Part shown: positions 25,237 to 33,920 of the stretch, one piece after another
Numbering within the stretch: position 1 is the first letter of the stretch
Layout: every line of letters starts with the position of its first letter
NCBI RefSeq assembly: GCF_000817735.3
Contig: NZ_JTJC03000001.1
Span: 1,001,710 to 1,065,709, forward strand
Length of the DNA stretch: 64,000 nt
Origin: Scytonema millei VB511283
Lineage (GTDB): Bacteria; Cyanobacteriota; Cyanobacteriia; Cyanobacteriales; Chroococcidiopsidaceae
Direction of reading: 5' to 3'
Notes under the pieces: generated by a model
Database searches by the model: none
Seen by the model: only the letters and a program-made list of their open reading frames with translations
Told to the model about the DNA's origin: nothing
Translations under genes and position numbers: made by a program

Positions 25237-26556
25237 ATGATCGTTGTCGATCGCGCTTTACAAGCACGGGCAGAAGCAGGCAACCCCGTTCGCGTGGGGA
25301 TGATTGGTGCTGGCTTTATGGGACGAGGTATTGCCAACCAAATTATCAATTCCGTCCCAGGTATGGAATTGGTAGCGATTTTTAACCGCGATGTCGAGAA
25401 AGCCATGCGTGCTTATCGCGAGGCGGGAATAGAAGACGCGAAAGCTGTCCAGACTGTATCTGGCTTAGAAGCAGCGATCGCCGCCAGACAGTATGCAGTC
25501 ACAGATGATGCAATGCTGTTGTGTCAAGCTACGGGCATTGATGCTTTGATTGAAGTCACGGGCGCGGTAGAATTTGGGGCGCATGTCGTTATGAAGGCGA
25601 TCGCCCACCGCAAGCATGTCATTATGATGAATGCGGAACTCGACGGGACGATCGGTCCTATCCTCAAAGTCTATGCCGATCGCGCTGGGGTTATCCTCTC
25701 GGCTTGCGATGGCGACCAACCAGGCGTGCAGATGAATCTTTACCGTTTTGTCAAGAGTATCGGTTTAACTCCGCTAGTCTGCGGCAACATTAAAGGACTG
25801 CAAGATCCTTACCGCAATCCTACCACCCAAGCGGGTTTTGCTCAGCGTTGGGGACAAAACCCTTGTATGGTAACGAGTTTTGCTGACGGAACCAAGATTT
25901 CCTTCGAGCAGGCGATCGTGGCTAACGCTACAGGTATGCAAGTTGCCAAGCGCGGGATGTTGGGCTACTACCATGACGGTCATGTAGATGAAATGACATC
26001 TAAATACGATCTCGACCAATTAAAAGCATTAGGTGGGATTGTCGATTATGCCGTTGGTGCTAAACCCGGTCCAGGGGTGTATGTCTTTGGAACTCACGAC
26101 GACCCGAAACAGAGACACTATCTCAATCTCTACAAGTTGGGCGAAGGTCCTCTCTACAGTTTTTATACTCCCTACCACCTCTGCCATTTTGAAGTTCCCT
26201 TATCAGTAGCGCGGGCGGTTTTATGTCAAGATCCTGTCATGACTCCGATTGCTGGTGCTGTAGTCGAAGTCGTCACCACTGCCAAAATCGACCTCAAAGC
26301 TGGAGAAACTCTCGATGGCATTGGCGAGTACATGACTTACGGACAATGCGAAAATGCCGACGTGGTGCGATCGCAAAATCTTTTACCAATGGGTTTGGCT
26401 GTTGGTTGTCGCTTGAAGCGAGATTTGCCAAAAGATAAAGTTCTCACTTACGACGACGTAGAACTACCTACAGGTAGACTGTGCGATCGATTACGGGCAG
26501 AACAAGAAGCGCATTTCGGCATTCAGCCAACCGCAAAATCTCCTGTAGCAGTGTAA
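25237..26556 (+). CDS. NAD(P)-dependent oxidoreductase with C-terminal SAF-like domain
   Basis: 439 residues. The Rossmann motif is VGMIGAGFMGRG (about 20-31), followed by a homoserine-dehydrogenase-like arrangement: IEVTGAVEFGAHV, VIMMNAELDGTIGP and LSACDGDQPGVQMNLYRFV. The C-terminal ~80 residues (YMTYGQCENADVV..NLLPMGLAVGCRLKRDLPKDKVLTYDDV) resemble the SAF domain found in this group and in sialic acid synthase and altronate dehydratase. Cyanobacterial homologues are usually annotated only as oxidoreductases and are often found near sugar-nucleotide genes, as here. The reaction is not established. AAGGA upstream and a single ATG make the start secure. Confidence 0.75.
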   Translation: MIVVDRALQARAEAGNPVRVGMIGAGFMGRGIANQIINSVPGMELVAIFNRDVEKAMRAYREAGIEDAKAVQTVSGLEAAIAARQYAVTDDAMLLCQATGIDALIEVTGAVEFGAHVVMKAIAHRKHVIMMNAELDGTIGPILKVYADRAGVILSACDGDQPGVQMNLYRFVKSIGLTPLVCGNIKGLQDPYRNPTTQAGFAQRWGQNPCMVTSFADGTKISFEQAIVANATGMQVAKRGMLGYYHDGHVDEMTSKYDLDQLKALGGIVDYAVGAKPGPGVYVFGTHDDPKQRHYLNLYKLGEGPLYSFYTPYHLCHFEVPLSVARAVLCQDPVMTPIAGAVVEVVTTAKIDLKAGETLDGIGEYMTYGQCENADVVRSQNLLPMGLAVGCRLKRDLPKDKVLTYDDVELPTGRLCDRLRAEQEAHFGIQPTAKSPVAV

Positions 26557-26560
26557 AGGA

Positions 26561-26592
<32 letters not shown>

Positions 26593-26649
26593 CAGTTGTG
26601 ACTCGCGACTTATCTTGCTCCGCGACTCTCTCTTTCCTCGACGACTGAA

Positions 26650-26880
26650 CGGGCGGGTTTTGTAGCGAAGAAAAACTGCCGGAGTTGTCTATCTATTTGT
26701 TAAACCCGCCCCTACGACTGAACGGGCGGGTTTTGACCGAAGAAAAACTGCCTGATAGCAATTCTCGATTGCGTGCGTGACATCTGTAGGGGCGCACAGC
26801 CGTGCGCCCCTACGGTCGTGTGTTTTATTTCAATTGAAAACCGCTATGAGTTGTCTATCTATTTGTTAAACCCGCCCCTA
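26650..26880. repeat. Two REP-A elements, the second split by an insertion
   Basis: The first copy is 66 bp. The second copy matches it but is interrupted after 'gaagaaaaactgcc' and resumes with 'gagttgtctatctatttgtt', leaving a ~93-bp insert. Confidence 0.85.
26755..26847. mobile_element. REP-B element with terminal inverted repeats, MITE-like, nested in REP-A
   Basis: About 93 bp. The ends atagcaattctcgattg and caattgaaaaccgctat form imperfect 17-bp terminal inverted repeats. The core is the gtaggggcgcacagccgtgc palindrome (26786-26813). It has no coding capacity. The uninterrupted neighbouring REP-A copy shows what the target looked like before insertion. Both junctions can be read with a TGA duplication (cc-TGA | GA-context), though this is not certain. 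Confidence 0.6.
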
Positions 26881-26929
26881 TGACAACTGATAACTGATAA
26901 CTGATATTCAAGGGTGCTATCGGAAAACA

Positions 26930-27886
26930 ATGAAAATACTCGTTACCGATCCTGAAGGATATGTAGGTTCCCTTGTTGTTGCCTGCTTCCAACAACAAGG
27001 TCATGAGGTGATTAGCGTCAGTCAAGCGAATGGTGGTGCTGCCTTATCTTTGATTCAGCTGGCAGTAACCGACTTGCAAAATTTTGACGCAGTCATACAT
27101 ACGGGAGAAATCTGCGGGAATCTAGCCTTGCATCCGCAAATCGCCTGTAACATCCACTACAGAGATGCTATGCACTTGGCAAACTTAGCCAAAGCTGCTG
27201 GAGTCAGCCGCTTTATTTATTTGTCGTCCTGTAGCGTTTATGGTGCGGGTGAGGAAGAATACGTCACGGAAGAATCTCCCGTTCGTCCTCAAACTCCTTC
27301 TGCTACTTGTAAAGCTGCGATTGAAAGCGATCTACTGACGATCGCCTCGGTAGAATTCTCGCCGACAATTCTCCGTCCGGCAATAGCTTTCGGTGCTTCT
27401 CCCCGCATTCGCTTTGATGTCGTTCTTAACAATATGGCAGGATTAGCTTGGACGGCTAACAAGATTAATATTCCTGGCAAGGGTCTATCTTGGTGTCCTG
27501 TCGTCCACGTTCTAGATATTTGCCAAATTATCAATTGCATTCTCCAAGCACCGCGTCCTCTCGTTCATCAACAAATTTTTAATGTTGGTGATACAAATCA
27601 TAACTATCAACTCATAGAAATTGCTGCTATGGTAGCAGAAGTTTTTCAAGTTGAGAATTTTAGCTTTGGGCATCATGGTTTTGGCGATCGCGGTCTATTT
27701 ATGACTTTTGACAAGATTTATCAGTTTTTCCCTGATTTTCAATGTGGTTGGAATCCTCGGCAAGGTGCGGAACAATTATTAAATTTCTTTACTCTTACCG
27801 ATTCGATCCAAAGTCATTTTACATTGGCGCGATCGCCTCACCGTCAGTCAGAAAACTATCCTTTCCATACTGCGTCAATAGCCTAG
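26930..27886 (+). CDS. NAD-dependent epimerase/dehydratase-like (extended SDR), catalytically degenerate
   Basis: 318 residues with the overall extended-SDR layout. It has an N-terminal Rossmann start MKILVTDPEGYVGS, AVIHTGE, the FIYLSSCSVYG Ser strand, a Lys at 128, ILRPAIAFG and the VHVLDICQIINCIL substrate-domain strand. Two diagnostic elements are altered. The first Gly of the TGxxGxxG cofactor loop is Asp7. The catalytic Tyr of YxxxK is Ser124 (PSATCK). It may therefore bind a nucleotide sugar without classic SDR chemistry, or use another mechanism. It is separated from the upstream oxidoreductase by 373 bp of repeats but has the same orientation and context. Confidence 0.7.
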   Translation: MKILVTDPEGYVGSLVVACFQQQGHEVISVSQANGGAALSLIQLAVTDLQNFDAVIHTGEICGNLALHPQIACNIHYRDAMHLANLAKAAGVSRFIYLSSCSVYGAGEEEYVTEESPVRPQTPSATCKAAIESDLLTIASVEFSPTILRPAIAFGASPRIRFDVVLNNMAGLAWTANKINIPGKGLSWCPVVHVLDICQIINCILQAPRPLVHQQIFNVGDTNHNYQLIEIAAMVAEVFQVENFSFGHHGFGDRGLFMTFDKIYQFFPDFQCGWNPRQGAEQLLNFFTLTDSIQSHFTLARSPHRQSENYPFHTASIA

Positions 27887-28388
27887 AGCGATGAGAGTTT
27901 TTGTGAAGGAGCAGCAAGTATTTCTATCTTTCTGCTCCCTTACGCTTATTTGTTGAGTTCACACATGTCAAAATTCAGTGATTTTTCTAAAAATTTTAGA
28001 TTTTCCGTAATTTTACCCGATTACAAATATAGATAATTTCACCTATCGGCAAATTTGCGGTTGCTGCCAAATAATAAAATAGTTAATTTGAAGTTAATTT
28101 GAGTCGATCGCAACTTCATATGTCATAAACTGTTCGTAAGGAGAGTTATCGCTCGATTGTTGTTGGTAATAATAAAAACAATATAAAAAGCCGATGACGT
28201 GTATTCAATAACGCGATCGCCAGCGATTTTAAAGTTATTTCAGATTGCTAAGTCTAACGTCTCATTCGAGCTGAAAAGTTCTGATGAGAAATAGCATTAG
28301 CAATTAGCAAATGACGCATGACCGTCAAAATAGCAAATCTCAAGAACTATTTGTGACCGCTGTTTAACCTAAAACCGTGTAATTTGGC
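27887..28388. other. 502-bp intergenic stretch without recognised features
   Basis: A weak inverted repeat (ggagcag at 27907 and ctgctcc about 19 bases later) lies just after the SDR gene but lacks a T-run. The rest is A/T-rich with no ORF, repeat family or RNA structure that I recognise. Confidence 0.5.
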
Positions 28389-28700
28389 ATGAACACTATC
28401 ATTGCAGCATCAATTTGCATTTTCTTAGCTGGCAGTTGCTACTTTTTGATGAATTGGATGACCTTCTTTCATCGTCAGCCCGATCCTTCAGTAGAAGATA
28501 AATTTTTAGCTTTTACAATTCTAATTGTAGCAACCTTTTTCTGGGTTTTGCTAATTCCTGTTTACTGCTTTAGGCTTTTCACAAAGTTGTTTTTGCACGC
28601 GATCGAAGCTATAAAGCAACCCGCAATCAATAAAACAAAATTGACAACTGGCTATTCGGAAGTTTTGAGGACAGACTACAAGGTTAAAAGTCAAATTTAG
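28389..28700 (+). CDS. Small two-span membrane protein, unknown function
   Basis: 103 residues. Hydrophobic segments at about 3-24 (IIAASICIFLAGSCYFLMNW) and 41-64 (FTILIVATFFWVLLIPVYCF) are separated by a short acidic loop (DPSVED). A basic C-terminal tail follows. No named family is recognised; the pattern is that of small conserved cyanobacterial membrane proteins. It stands alone between a + strand SDR gene and a convergent glycosyltransferase gene. Confidence 0.55.
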   Translation: MNTIIAASICIFLAGSCYFLMNWMTFFHRQPDPSVEDKFLAFTILIVATFFWVLLIPVYCFRLFTKLFLHAIEAIKQPAINKTKLTTGYSEVLRTDYKVKSQI

Positions 28701-28761
28701 GGGCTGAATCTTTTAAGAAGGGCTATAATTATAGCGTTTCTTATGCAGGTAAAATACATTC

Positions 28762-28788
28762 GTAGGGGCGCACAGCCATGCGCCTCTA
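28762..28788. repeat. REP-B palindrome, partial element
   Basis: The gtaggggcgcacagccatgc core is preceded by a left end 'atagcgtttcttatg' at about 28732. The right end is missing because the convergent glycosyltransferase gene ends at 28792. Confidence 0.75.
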
Positions 28789-28791
28789 AAA

Positions 28792-30426
28792 TCATTGCAC
28801 AGATTTTAATGACCAAATAACATTAGACTGTTCGACATTTATTGGCTCGATTATATAATTTTGCTTTGTTTTAAGCCGAGCTATCAGTGCTAAAAACTCC
28901 CTTGCAAATCTAGATTTGAAATCTGTCAAACCGCAGGGATTATATAAAAATACATCACTAAATTGCGCTGTATCAATTGCAATATTTTTTTGATTGATTA
29001 GTAAAAGCTTAACATTTGGATTTAGAAGATGACTAAAAGAAAATAAATAAGTAGCATTACAATCGTACAGAGATTGATAATTACTGACAACGACTAGCGG
29101 ACGAGTAGCCTGATTGATAATTCGAGCAATTTCGTTGTCATTTTGATTTTTACCTTTGTTCCACGCAGCTTTTGAGTAAGCAATTTTAGTAGAAGAAAAT
29201 ATACTACCTGTGAAGATAGCGATCGCTATCCATAGCCAAATTTTTCTTTGCCATTGAGGAAAATGAGGGGAAACAACTTTAGTAGTAAAAAGATAAGCAA
29301 CAGCAATTTGAATGCTAAGATAGCAAGAAATTAAAAATCGAGCTTGTAGCGTTCTTTGTCCCTGAGTAATAAAGTCTGGAATTGCCAAGCATAAGGCTGT
29401 ACCTCCAAATAGGGTTAAGAGAAAAAACCAAACTTTACGTTCGGAGAACCGATAGGTGAAATAGGCTGCATATCCGACTAAAATCAGAGTCACTGGCGAG
29501 ATTAAAAAGTCTAAATTAGTGGCATTGAAAAAAATTAGTCTTATCGTATTTCCCCACGAAAAGACTAGCTGACAAGCAGATATTTTAGCAGCGGATATCC
29601 AATTCGTTGAATCTCGCAATCTGCCATAGTTACGAATAGCGATCGCTAGCCAAGGGGTGAAGATTGCTAATGCTATACTTGTAGCCAATAAATAAGCTCG
29701 AACTGTTTTTGTCCAGCGCCACCTTCGACTCGAATTTTCAGTTACCAATATATAAATTCCGTGCGCGATCGCCACAAAAGCAGAAAATAAAAAAGTATAT
29801 AGAGCAGATGTAAGAGCAATCGCGTAAATTCCCCAATTCAATCGACTGTAGCAGCGCTTGGCTTGTAATAAAGCAGCACTAGAAAGTAAAATTGTCACAG
29901 TCCATAAACTGTATTGTCGCGCTTCTTGAGCGTAGAGGACGTGAAACGGAGAAATAGCAACTAAAGCGATCGCCATCCATCCCGTTAAGGGCGATAATGG
30001 AAATAATTCTCGGCACAGCCAATAGATGCAAGGAAATACAAGTAAGCTAGTAACAGCAGACAAACTGCGGATAGCTGTTACCGAATTACCAAACCATTGC
30101 ATCCACTGACGCAACATTAAATAATAAAGTGGTGGATGCTGCGGATCTTCTATTGCTAATGATGCGATCGTATCTAGCCAATTGCGGTTATGATTTGGAC
30201 TTAAATACTGCCGAAATTCGCTAACATCAATAATTTTCCCGTTAAAAGTTTGCTGTACGACTTCTCGAATCACATAACCGCCAACTCTTAAAGAAGTAAA
30301 GCCTTCGTCAAACCAGTAAACTTTGCGATCGAGGTTAATTAAGCGAAAAAATATACCTAAAATTAAAATAGCTACGAGAAATCTCTGCAACCAGGGGAAA
30401 TTTTTGCTACTGAGGGAACGATGCAT
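28792..30426 (-). CDS. Membrane glycosyltransferase, GT39/GT83 type (PMT/ArnT fold)
   Basis: 544 residues with about 10-12 hydrophobic segments. The first periplasmic loop carries YWFDEG (Asp40-Glu41), the acidic pair that binds lipid-phosphate sugar donors in GT-C enzymes. It is followed by the HPPLYYLMLRQW segment typical of Dol-P-mannosyltransferase-like (PF13231) proteins. These transfer a sugar from a polyprenyl-phosphate donor to a protein, lipid or glycan on the outer side of the cytoplasmic membrane. The gene is monocistronic, with repeats on both sides. Donor and acceptor are unknown. An ATG at 30426 with no in-frame extension is the start. Confidence 0.78.
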   Translation of the reverse strand: MHRSLSSKNFPWLQRFLVAILILGIFFRLINLDRKVYWFDEGFTSLRVGGYVIREVVQQTFNGKIIDVSEFRQYLSPNHNRNWLDTIASLAIEDPQHPPLYYLMLRQWMQWFGNSVTAIRSLSAVTSLLVFPCIYWLCRELFPLSPLTGWMAIALVAISPFHVLYAQEARQYSLWTVTILLSSAALLQAKRCYSRLNWGIYAIALTSALYTFLFSAFVAIAHGIYILVTENSSRRWRWTKTVRAYLLATSIALAIFTPWLAIAIRNYGRLRDSTNWISAAKISACQLVFSWGNTIRLIFFNATNLDFLISPVTLILVGYAAYFTYRFSERKVWFFLLTLFGGTALCLAIPDFITQGQRTLQARFLISCYLSIQIAVAYLFTTKVVSPHFPQWQRKIWLWIAIAIFTGSIFSSTKIAYSKAAWNKGKNQNDNEIARIINQATRPLVVVSNYQSLYDCNATYLFSFSHLLNPNVKLLLINQKNIAIDTAQFSDVFLYNPCGLTDFKSRFAREFLALIARLKTKQNYIIEPINVEQSNVIWSLKSVQ

Positions 30427-30535
30427 TCAACGAGTGTGATCTTTAATATTTTCATCGAAAGACGTAAAATTTCGGGCGATCGCATCCCCTAGTTTAAAAA
30501 TCTTTATATGAATTGCGTGCTTAGCAATAAAACTG

Positions 30536-30594
30536 GTAGGGTGGGCATTGGCCACCATAATGATAACCTGAGGTAGACATTGCCCACCCTACGA
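30536..30594. repeat. Inverted gtagggtgggcattg repeat
   Basis: gtagggtgggcattggccacc and tagacattgcccaccctacg face each other. Related single palindromes lie at 42041-42061 and 56358-56380, and a degenerate one at about 2729-2746. Confidence 0.7.
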
Positions 30595-30624
30595 TAAAAG
30601 CTCTTCACAAATGACAAATAACAT

Positions 30625-31683
30625 TTAAGACACTTCTGCTTTCATCTCATCAATCTCAAACAAACTGACAATCACGCTAGTAATGGGAATAGCCAGAAAA
30701 ACACCTAATAATCCTGCTACTCTTGCTCCCACCAGTAATGCAAAAAAGATTACGACTGGATTGACGTTTAAAGAACCTTGCATCACTCTAGGAGAAATTA
30801 AATTATCTTGAATCTGCTGCAAAATAATACAAGCAGCTAATACTTTTAATGCCAGCCAGACATTTTGAGATAAAACAATTAGAAAAATAATTCCAACTCC
30901 TAAAGTTGCTCCAATCCCAGGAATTGCATCAAAAACCCCCACGATTGCTGCTAAAACTAAAGGAAAAGGTACGCTTAATACTAAGAAAACTATAAAGCTA
31001 GAAGTCGTTAAGAATAACATTAGAATGAGTTGACCTTGTACGAAACCTGAAAATTTTCGCTTCACAATAAGTTCAAATCTTGCCCGTCGATTTTTCGGTA
31101 CAGACTTTAGAATAAATCCCCAAAGTCGTTGACCGTCGAGCAGCATAAAAAAGGAAACTACCGCAATCAGAATTAAATTGAGAAAATTAGTAAAAAATAT
31201 TTGAATAGTAGAAAAACTATAAGATAAACCCACACTCAGTCCTGAGAGAATTTGATTTTGTAACTGTTGTTGAATAGCATTTAGATCGACTATAATATTA
31301 CGATTGCGTAAAAATACCTCTAGGTTTTCTACTAAAGGAATTAAAGAGTTCAAAAAAGCTGTAATACTATTAATTAACTGTTGTGCTTGAGATACTAACG
31401 ATAAACCAACAGTAATTGTGAGCGCAATAATTAATACTAAACTAATGAGGAAAACTATAGCAACTGCTACATAGCGAGGCAAGTATTTTTGCAACCACTG
31501 TACGGGATAGCTGAGTAAAAACGCTAAGATCGCAGCAAATGAGAAAATTGCAATCACATCCTCGAAATATTTTAGCAGCAAGATAGAAGCCCATCCAGAA
31601 AGAAAGAGTAGCAAGAAACGCACCAACACCAAATTATTTAAGCGTTCCCAAAAATTCGGTGGTTCCTGCATATCTGGCTTCAT
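30625..31683 (-). CDS. AI-2E family transporter (PerM/TqsA-type membrane protein)
   Basis: 352 residues. About seven to eight membrane segments are arranged as in the AI-2E_transport family: an N-terminal pair, a long amphipathic periplasmic/cytoplasmic section (about 90-150) and the characteristic GQLILMLFLTTSSFIVFLVL stretch. The FDAIPGIGATLG motif near residue 250 and the QDNLISPRVMQGSLNVNPVVIFFALLVGARVAGLLG signature follow. Members export autoinducer-2 or act as Na+/H+ antiporters; the substrate in cyanobacteria is not established. It is probably a single-gene unit. Confidence 0.85.
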   Translation of the reverse strand: MKPDMQEPPNFWERLNNLVLVRFLLLFLSGWASILLLKYFEDVIAIFSFAAILAFLLSYPVQWLQKYLPRYVAVAIVFLISLVLIIALTITVGLSLVSQAQQLINSITAFLNSLIPLVENLEVFLRNRNIIVDLNAIQQQLQNQILSGLSVGLSYSFSTIQIFFTNFLNLILIAVVSFFMLLDGQRLWGFILKSVPKNRRARFELIVKRKFSGFVQGQLILMLFLTTSSFIVFLVLSVPFPLVLAAIVGVFDAIPGIGATLGVGIIFLIVLSQNVWLALKVLAACIILQQIQDNLISPRVMQGSLNVNPVVIFFALLVGARVAGLLGVFLAIPITSVIVSLFEIDEMKAEVS

Positions 31684-31763
31684 AAGTACGATCGCTATTT
31701 GCTTAACATAGATCTCCAGCTAGGAGTACAGCATATGGTAACTGCTGGAAATAATCACCTACC

Positions 31764-32060
31764 TCAAGCAACAGATAGCTCTTGTACGAGGACGTATGGT
31801 TGGACGATCAGAGTATTAAACTGCCTAGCGCGATCGCTATTCCAATCAGAAAGTTGATTGGTAGAAGGCTTAGCAATCAATGCTTCACCGATCCAATGTT
31901 GTACCGCACTCACGTTATCATTCGCGATCGCCACCCCAACATCAAGAATATCGAGCTGTGGTGCAACAACTACCAGTGCATCTCGCATTGCATGAGGAAT
32001 CAACCACTCCCACTCAGCTCTATCTAAACTTTCCGCCAGTTCTGTTCTTAAATCTTCCAT
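31764..32060 (-). CDS. DUF2288 domain protein
   Basis: 98 residues covering the whole DUF2288 family pattern: AEWEWLIPHAMRDALVVV, LDILDVGVAIANDNVSAVQHWI and the C-terminal FNTLIVQPYVLVQE. It is a small soluble protein with no assigned function, common in cyanobacteria and proteobacteria. Confidence 0.75.
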   Translation of the reverse strand: MEDLRTELAESLDRAEWEWLIPHAMRDALVVVAPQLDILDVGVAIANDNVSAVQHWIGEALIAKPSTNQLSDWNSDRARQFNTLIVQPYVLVQELSVA

Positions 32061-32104
32061 CAGTCTGAGGTTGTAACAACATTTTTACAGTTTATCGTTT
32101 AGGA

Positions 32105-32185
32105 GGTAGCAGTGAGTGGCTAGCGGCTAGTGACTGGTGACTAGATAAAGAATCCAGCCACTAGCCACCAGCCACTAGCCACTGA
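32105..32185. repeat. Degenerate tandem repeats (gccactagcca type)
   Basis: agtgagtggctagcggctag and ccagccactagccaccagcc arrays face each other downstream of plsC and could form a long hairpin. Confidence 0.6.
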
Positions 32186-32192
32186 TAACCGA

Positions 32193-32831
32193 TTATCTTC
32201 CCAATTCGTGCAGCGTAGTAATCGCGGCGGCGCACTTTTGCGTGACGGCTTGTAATTCTTCCTTGTCGGTAGAAGTAGGAGGGGGAATGACTTTGCCAAT
32301 TCTCACGGTGATGGGAACGGGACGGGGAACGGCAGAACCTTTGATTAAAATTTTTTCGGTTCCCCACAGGCTGACGGGTAAGAGTGGAGCTTGGGCTTTG
32401 GCGGCGAGTAATGCGGCTCCGCGTTTGGGATCGGTAATGCGTCCGTCAGATGTGCGCTTTCCCTCTAAATACACGCCTATTGCCCAGCCATCTTCTAAAC
32501 ATTTAAGCGCAGCGCGAATAGCCTTGCGATCGCCCGCTCCGCGACTGACGGGATAAGCACCGTACAACTCAATTGCTTGCTTCAAAACCGGAACGTCAAA
32601 TAACTCTTCTTTTGCCATGTAAGCAACTGGTCGTCTCATACAAGCCGAGAGAAGTGGCGGATCGAAATAACTGGCATGATTGCTCACGACCACCAACGAT
32701 CCCTTTTGGGGGACATTTTCTGCCCCAAAAATTCGTCCCCGAAAATAAGCGTGCAGCATCGGACTGACCACCGAATATTTAAATAGGTAGTACAGCAGCA
32801 GACTGGCAAATGGTTCGCGTTCTTTTGGCAT
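32193..32831 (-). CDS. plsC: 1-acyl-sn-glycerol-3-phosphate acyltransferase
   Basis: 212 residues. The HX4D acyltransferase motif is SNHASYFDPP (His52, Asp57), and the glycerolphosphate-binding block FPEGTRS is present as YLEGKRTSDG. It transfers an acyl group from acyl-ACP to lysophosphatidate, giving phosphatidate, at the membrane. It is the last gene of a phospholipid/fatty-acid cluster read plsX, fabH, fabD, plsC. A tandem-repeat stretch (32833-32930) separates it from fabD, so co-transcription is likely but spacing is loose. Confidence 0.88.
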   Translation of the reverse strand: MPKEREPFASLLLYYLFKYSVVSPMLHAYFRGRIFGAENVPQKGSLVVVSNHASYFDPPLLSACMRRPVAYMAKEELFDVPVLKQAIELYGAYPVSRGAGDRKAIRAALKCLEDGWAIGVYLEGKRTSDGRITDPKRGAALLAAKAQAPLLPVSLWGTEKILIKGSAVPRPVPITVRIGKVIPPPTSTDKEELQAVTQKCAAAITTLHELGR

Positions 32832-32832
32832 G

Positions 32833-32930
32833 GGGAATCGGGAGTCGGGAGTCGGGAATCGGGAGACAAGGGGGACAAGGAAGCAGTTCTAGCCACTAGC
32901 CACTAGCCACCAGCCACTAGTTCCACTAGT
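32833..32930. repeat. Tandem repeats between plsC and fabD
   Basis: gggaatcgggagtcggg array followed by gccactagccaccagcc units. Confidence 0.7.
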
Positions 32931-32947
32931 TACTGATAACTGTCAAC

Positions 32948-33817
32948 TTACGACTTACCACTAATATTTTCTAAACCTAAGTCAGGGGAAGTCCGCTTGA
33001 TTAATCCGGTCAGGACGCTACCTGGACCAATTTCTACCACCTGTTGCACGCCTTCCTCTACAAAGTGCTGAACTGTCTCGCGCCAACGGACTCCACCTGT
33101 CATTTGACGTGTCAATCGATCTTTTAAAATCGCTGCATCTACAGTTGGTACTGGTTCCACGTTCGATAAAACTGGAATTGTCGCCGTGTTAAAGGTGACG
33201 GTTGCTAATACTTGTTGAAACTCGCTGGCGGCTGCTGCCATAAATGGCGAGTGGAAGGCTCCCGATACTTTTAAAGGCATAGCCCGTTTCGTTTTGATAC
33301 TAGCAATCAACTCTTGCACGGCGGTGGGAGTGCCAGAAATTACGACTTGGGCTGGGCTGTTATCGTTTGCCAGGACAACATCGGACATTTGTTGCAGTTG
33401 AGTTTCTAATTGGGCGCGATCGAAACCAATTAAAGCTGCCATCATCCCACCAGAAACGCTGTCCATCAGTTCGGCACGGCGTTTAATCAGACGCAATCCC
33501 GACGACCAATCAAACGCGCCAGCAACGTAGAGAGCAGCATATTCTCCTAAGCTATGACCTGCTACTAAGTCTGGTTGTCGTCCTTGTTGTCGTAACAAGT
33601 CGGCAAGAATAGATTCTACAACGTACATACAAGGCTGGGTGTAGAGCGTACGCGACAGGCTGTCATCTTCGCTCTGGCAAATTTCAACTACAGACCAACC
33701 TAAAATTTCTTCTGCCTGGGCAAACTTATCTTTGGCATAGTCGATTTCTAACAAATCCATCCCCATGCCAGTTGCTTGCGAGCCTTGCCCTGGAAATACC
33801 CATGCTGTTTTAGTCAT
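32948..33817 (-). CDS. fabD: Malonyl-CoA:ACP transacylase
   Basis: 289 residues with GQGSQ at the N-terminus, the nucleophile motif GHSLGEYAAL (Ser89) and GAFHSPFM with catalytic His189. It moves malonyl from CoA to the ACP phosphopantetheine for fatty acid elongation in the cytoplasm. The ATG is followed by MTKTAWVFPGQGSQ, the standard family start. It lies between fabH and plsC on the same strand. Confidence 0.95.
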   Translation of the reverse strand: MTKTAWVFPGQGSQATGMGMDLLEIDYAKDKFAQAEEILGWSVVEICQSEDDSLSRTLYTQPCMYVVESILADLLRQQGRQPDLVAGHSLGEYAALYVAGAFDWSSGLRLIKRRAELMDSVSGGMMAALIGFDRAQLETQLQQMSDVVLANDNSPAQVVISGTPTAVQELIASIKTKRAMPLKVSGAFHSPFMAAAASEFQQVLATVTFNTATIPVLSNVEPVPTVDAAILKDRLTRQMTGGVRWRETVQHFVEEGVQQVVEIGPGSVLTGLIKRTSPDLGLENISGKS

Positions 33818-33915
33818 TTGTCATTTGTCATTTGTGAGTGGCTGGTGGCTCGTGGTTAGTGGCTAGTCACCAGTCACCAGCCACTAGCCACTGATAACTG
33901 GTCACTGATAACTGA
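33818..33915. repeat. Tandem repeats between fabD and fabH
   Basis: tcatttg repeats then gtggctggtggct and ccagccactagccact units, ending in gataact. Confidence 0.7.
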
Positions 33916-33920
33916 TTCAC

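Noticed and set aside
27887-28388. A structured RNA or riboswitch in the 502-bp gap.
   Set aside because: Only a weak inverted repeat without a T-run was found, and no known riboswitch core was recognised. A covariance search with Infernal/Rfam would decide.
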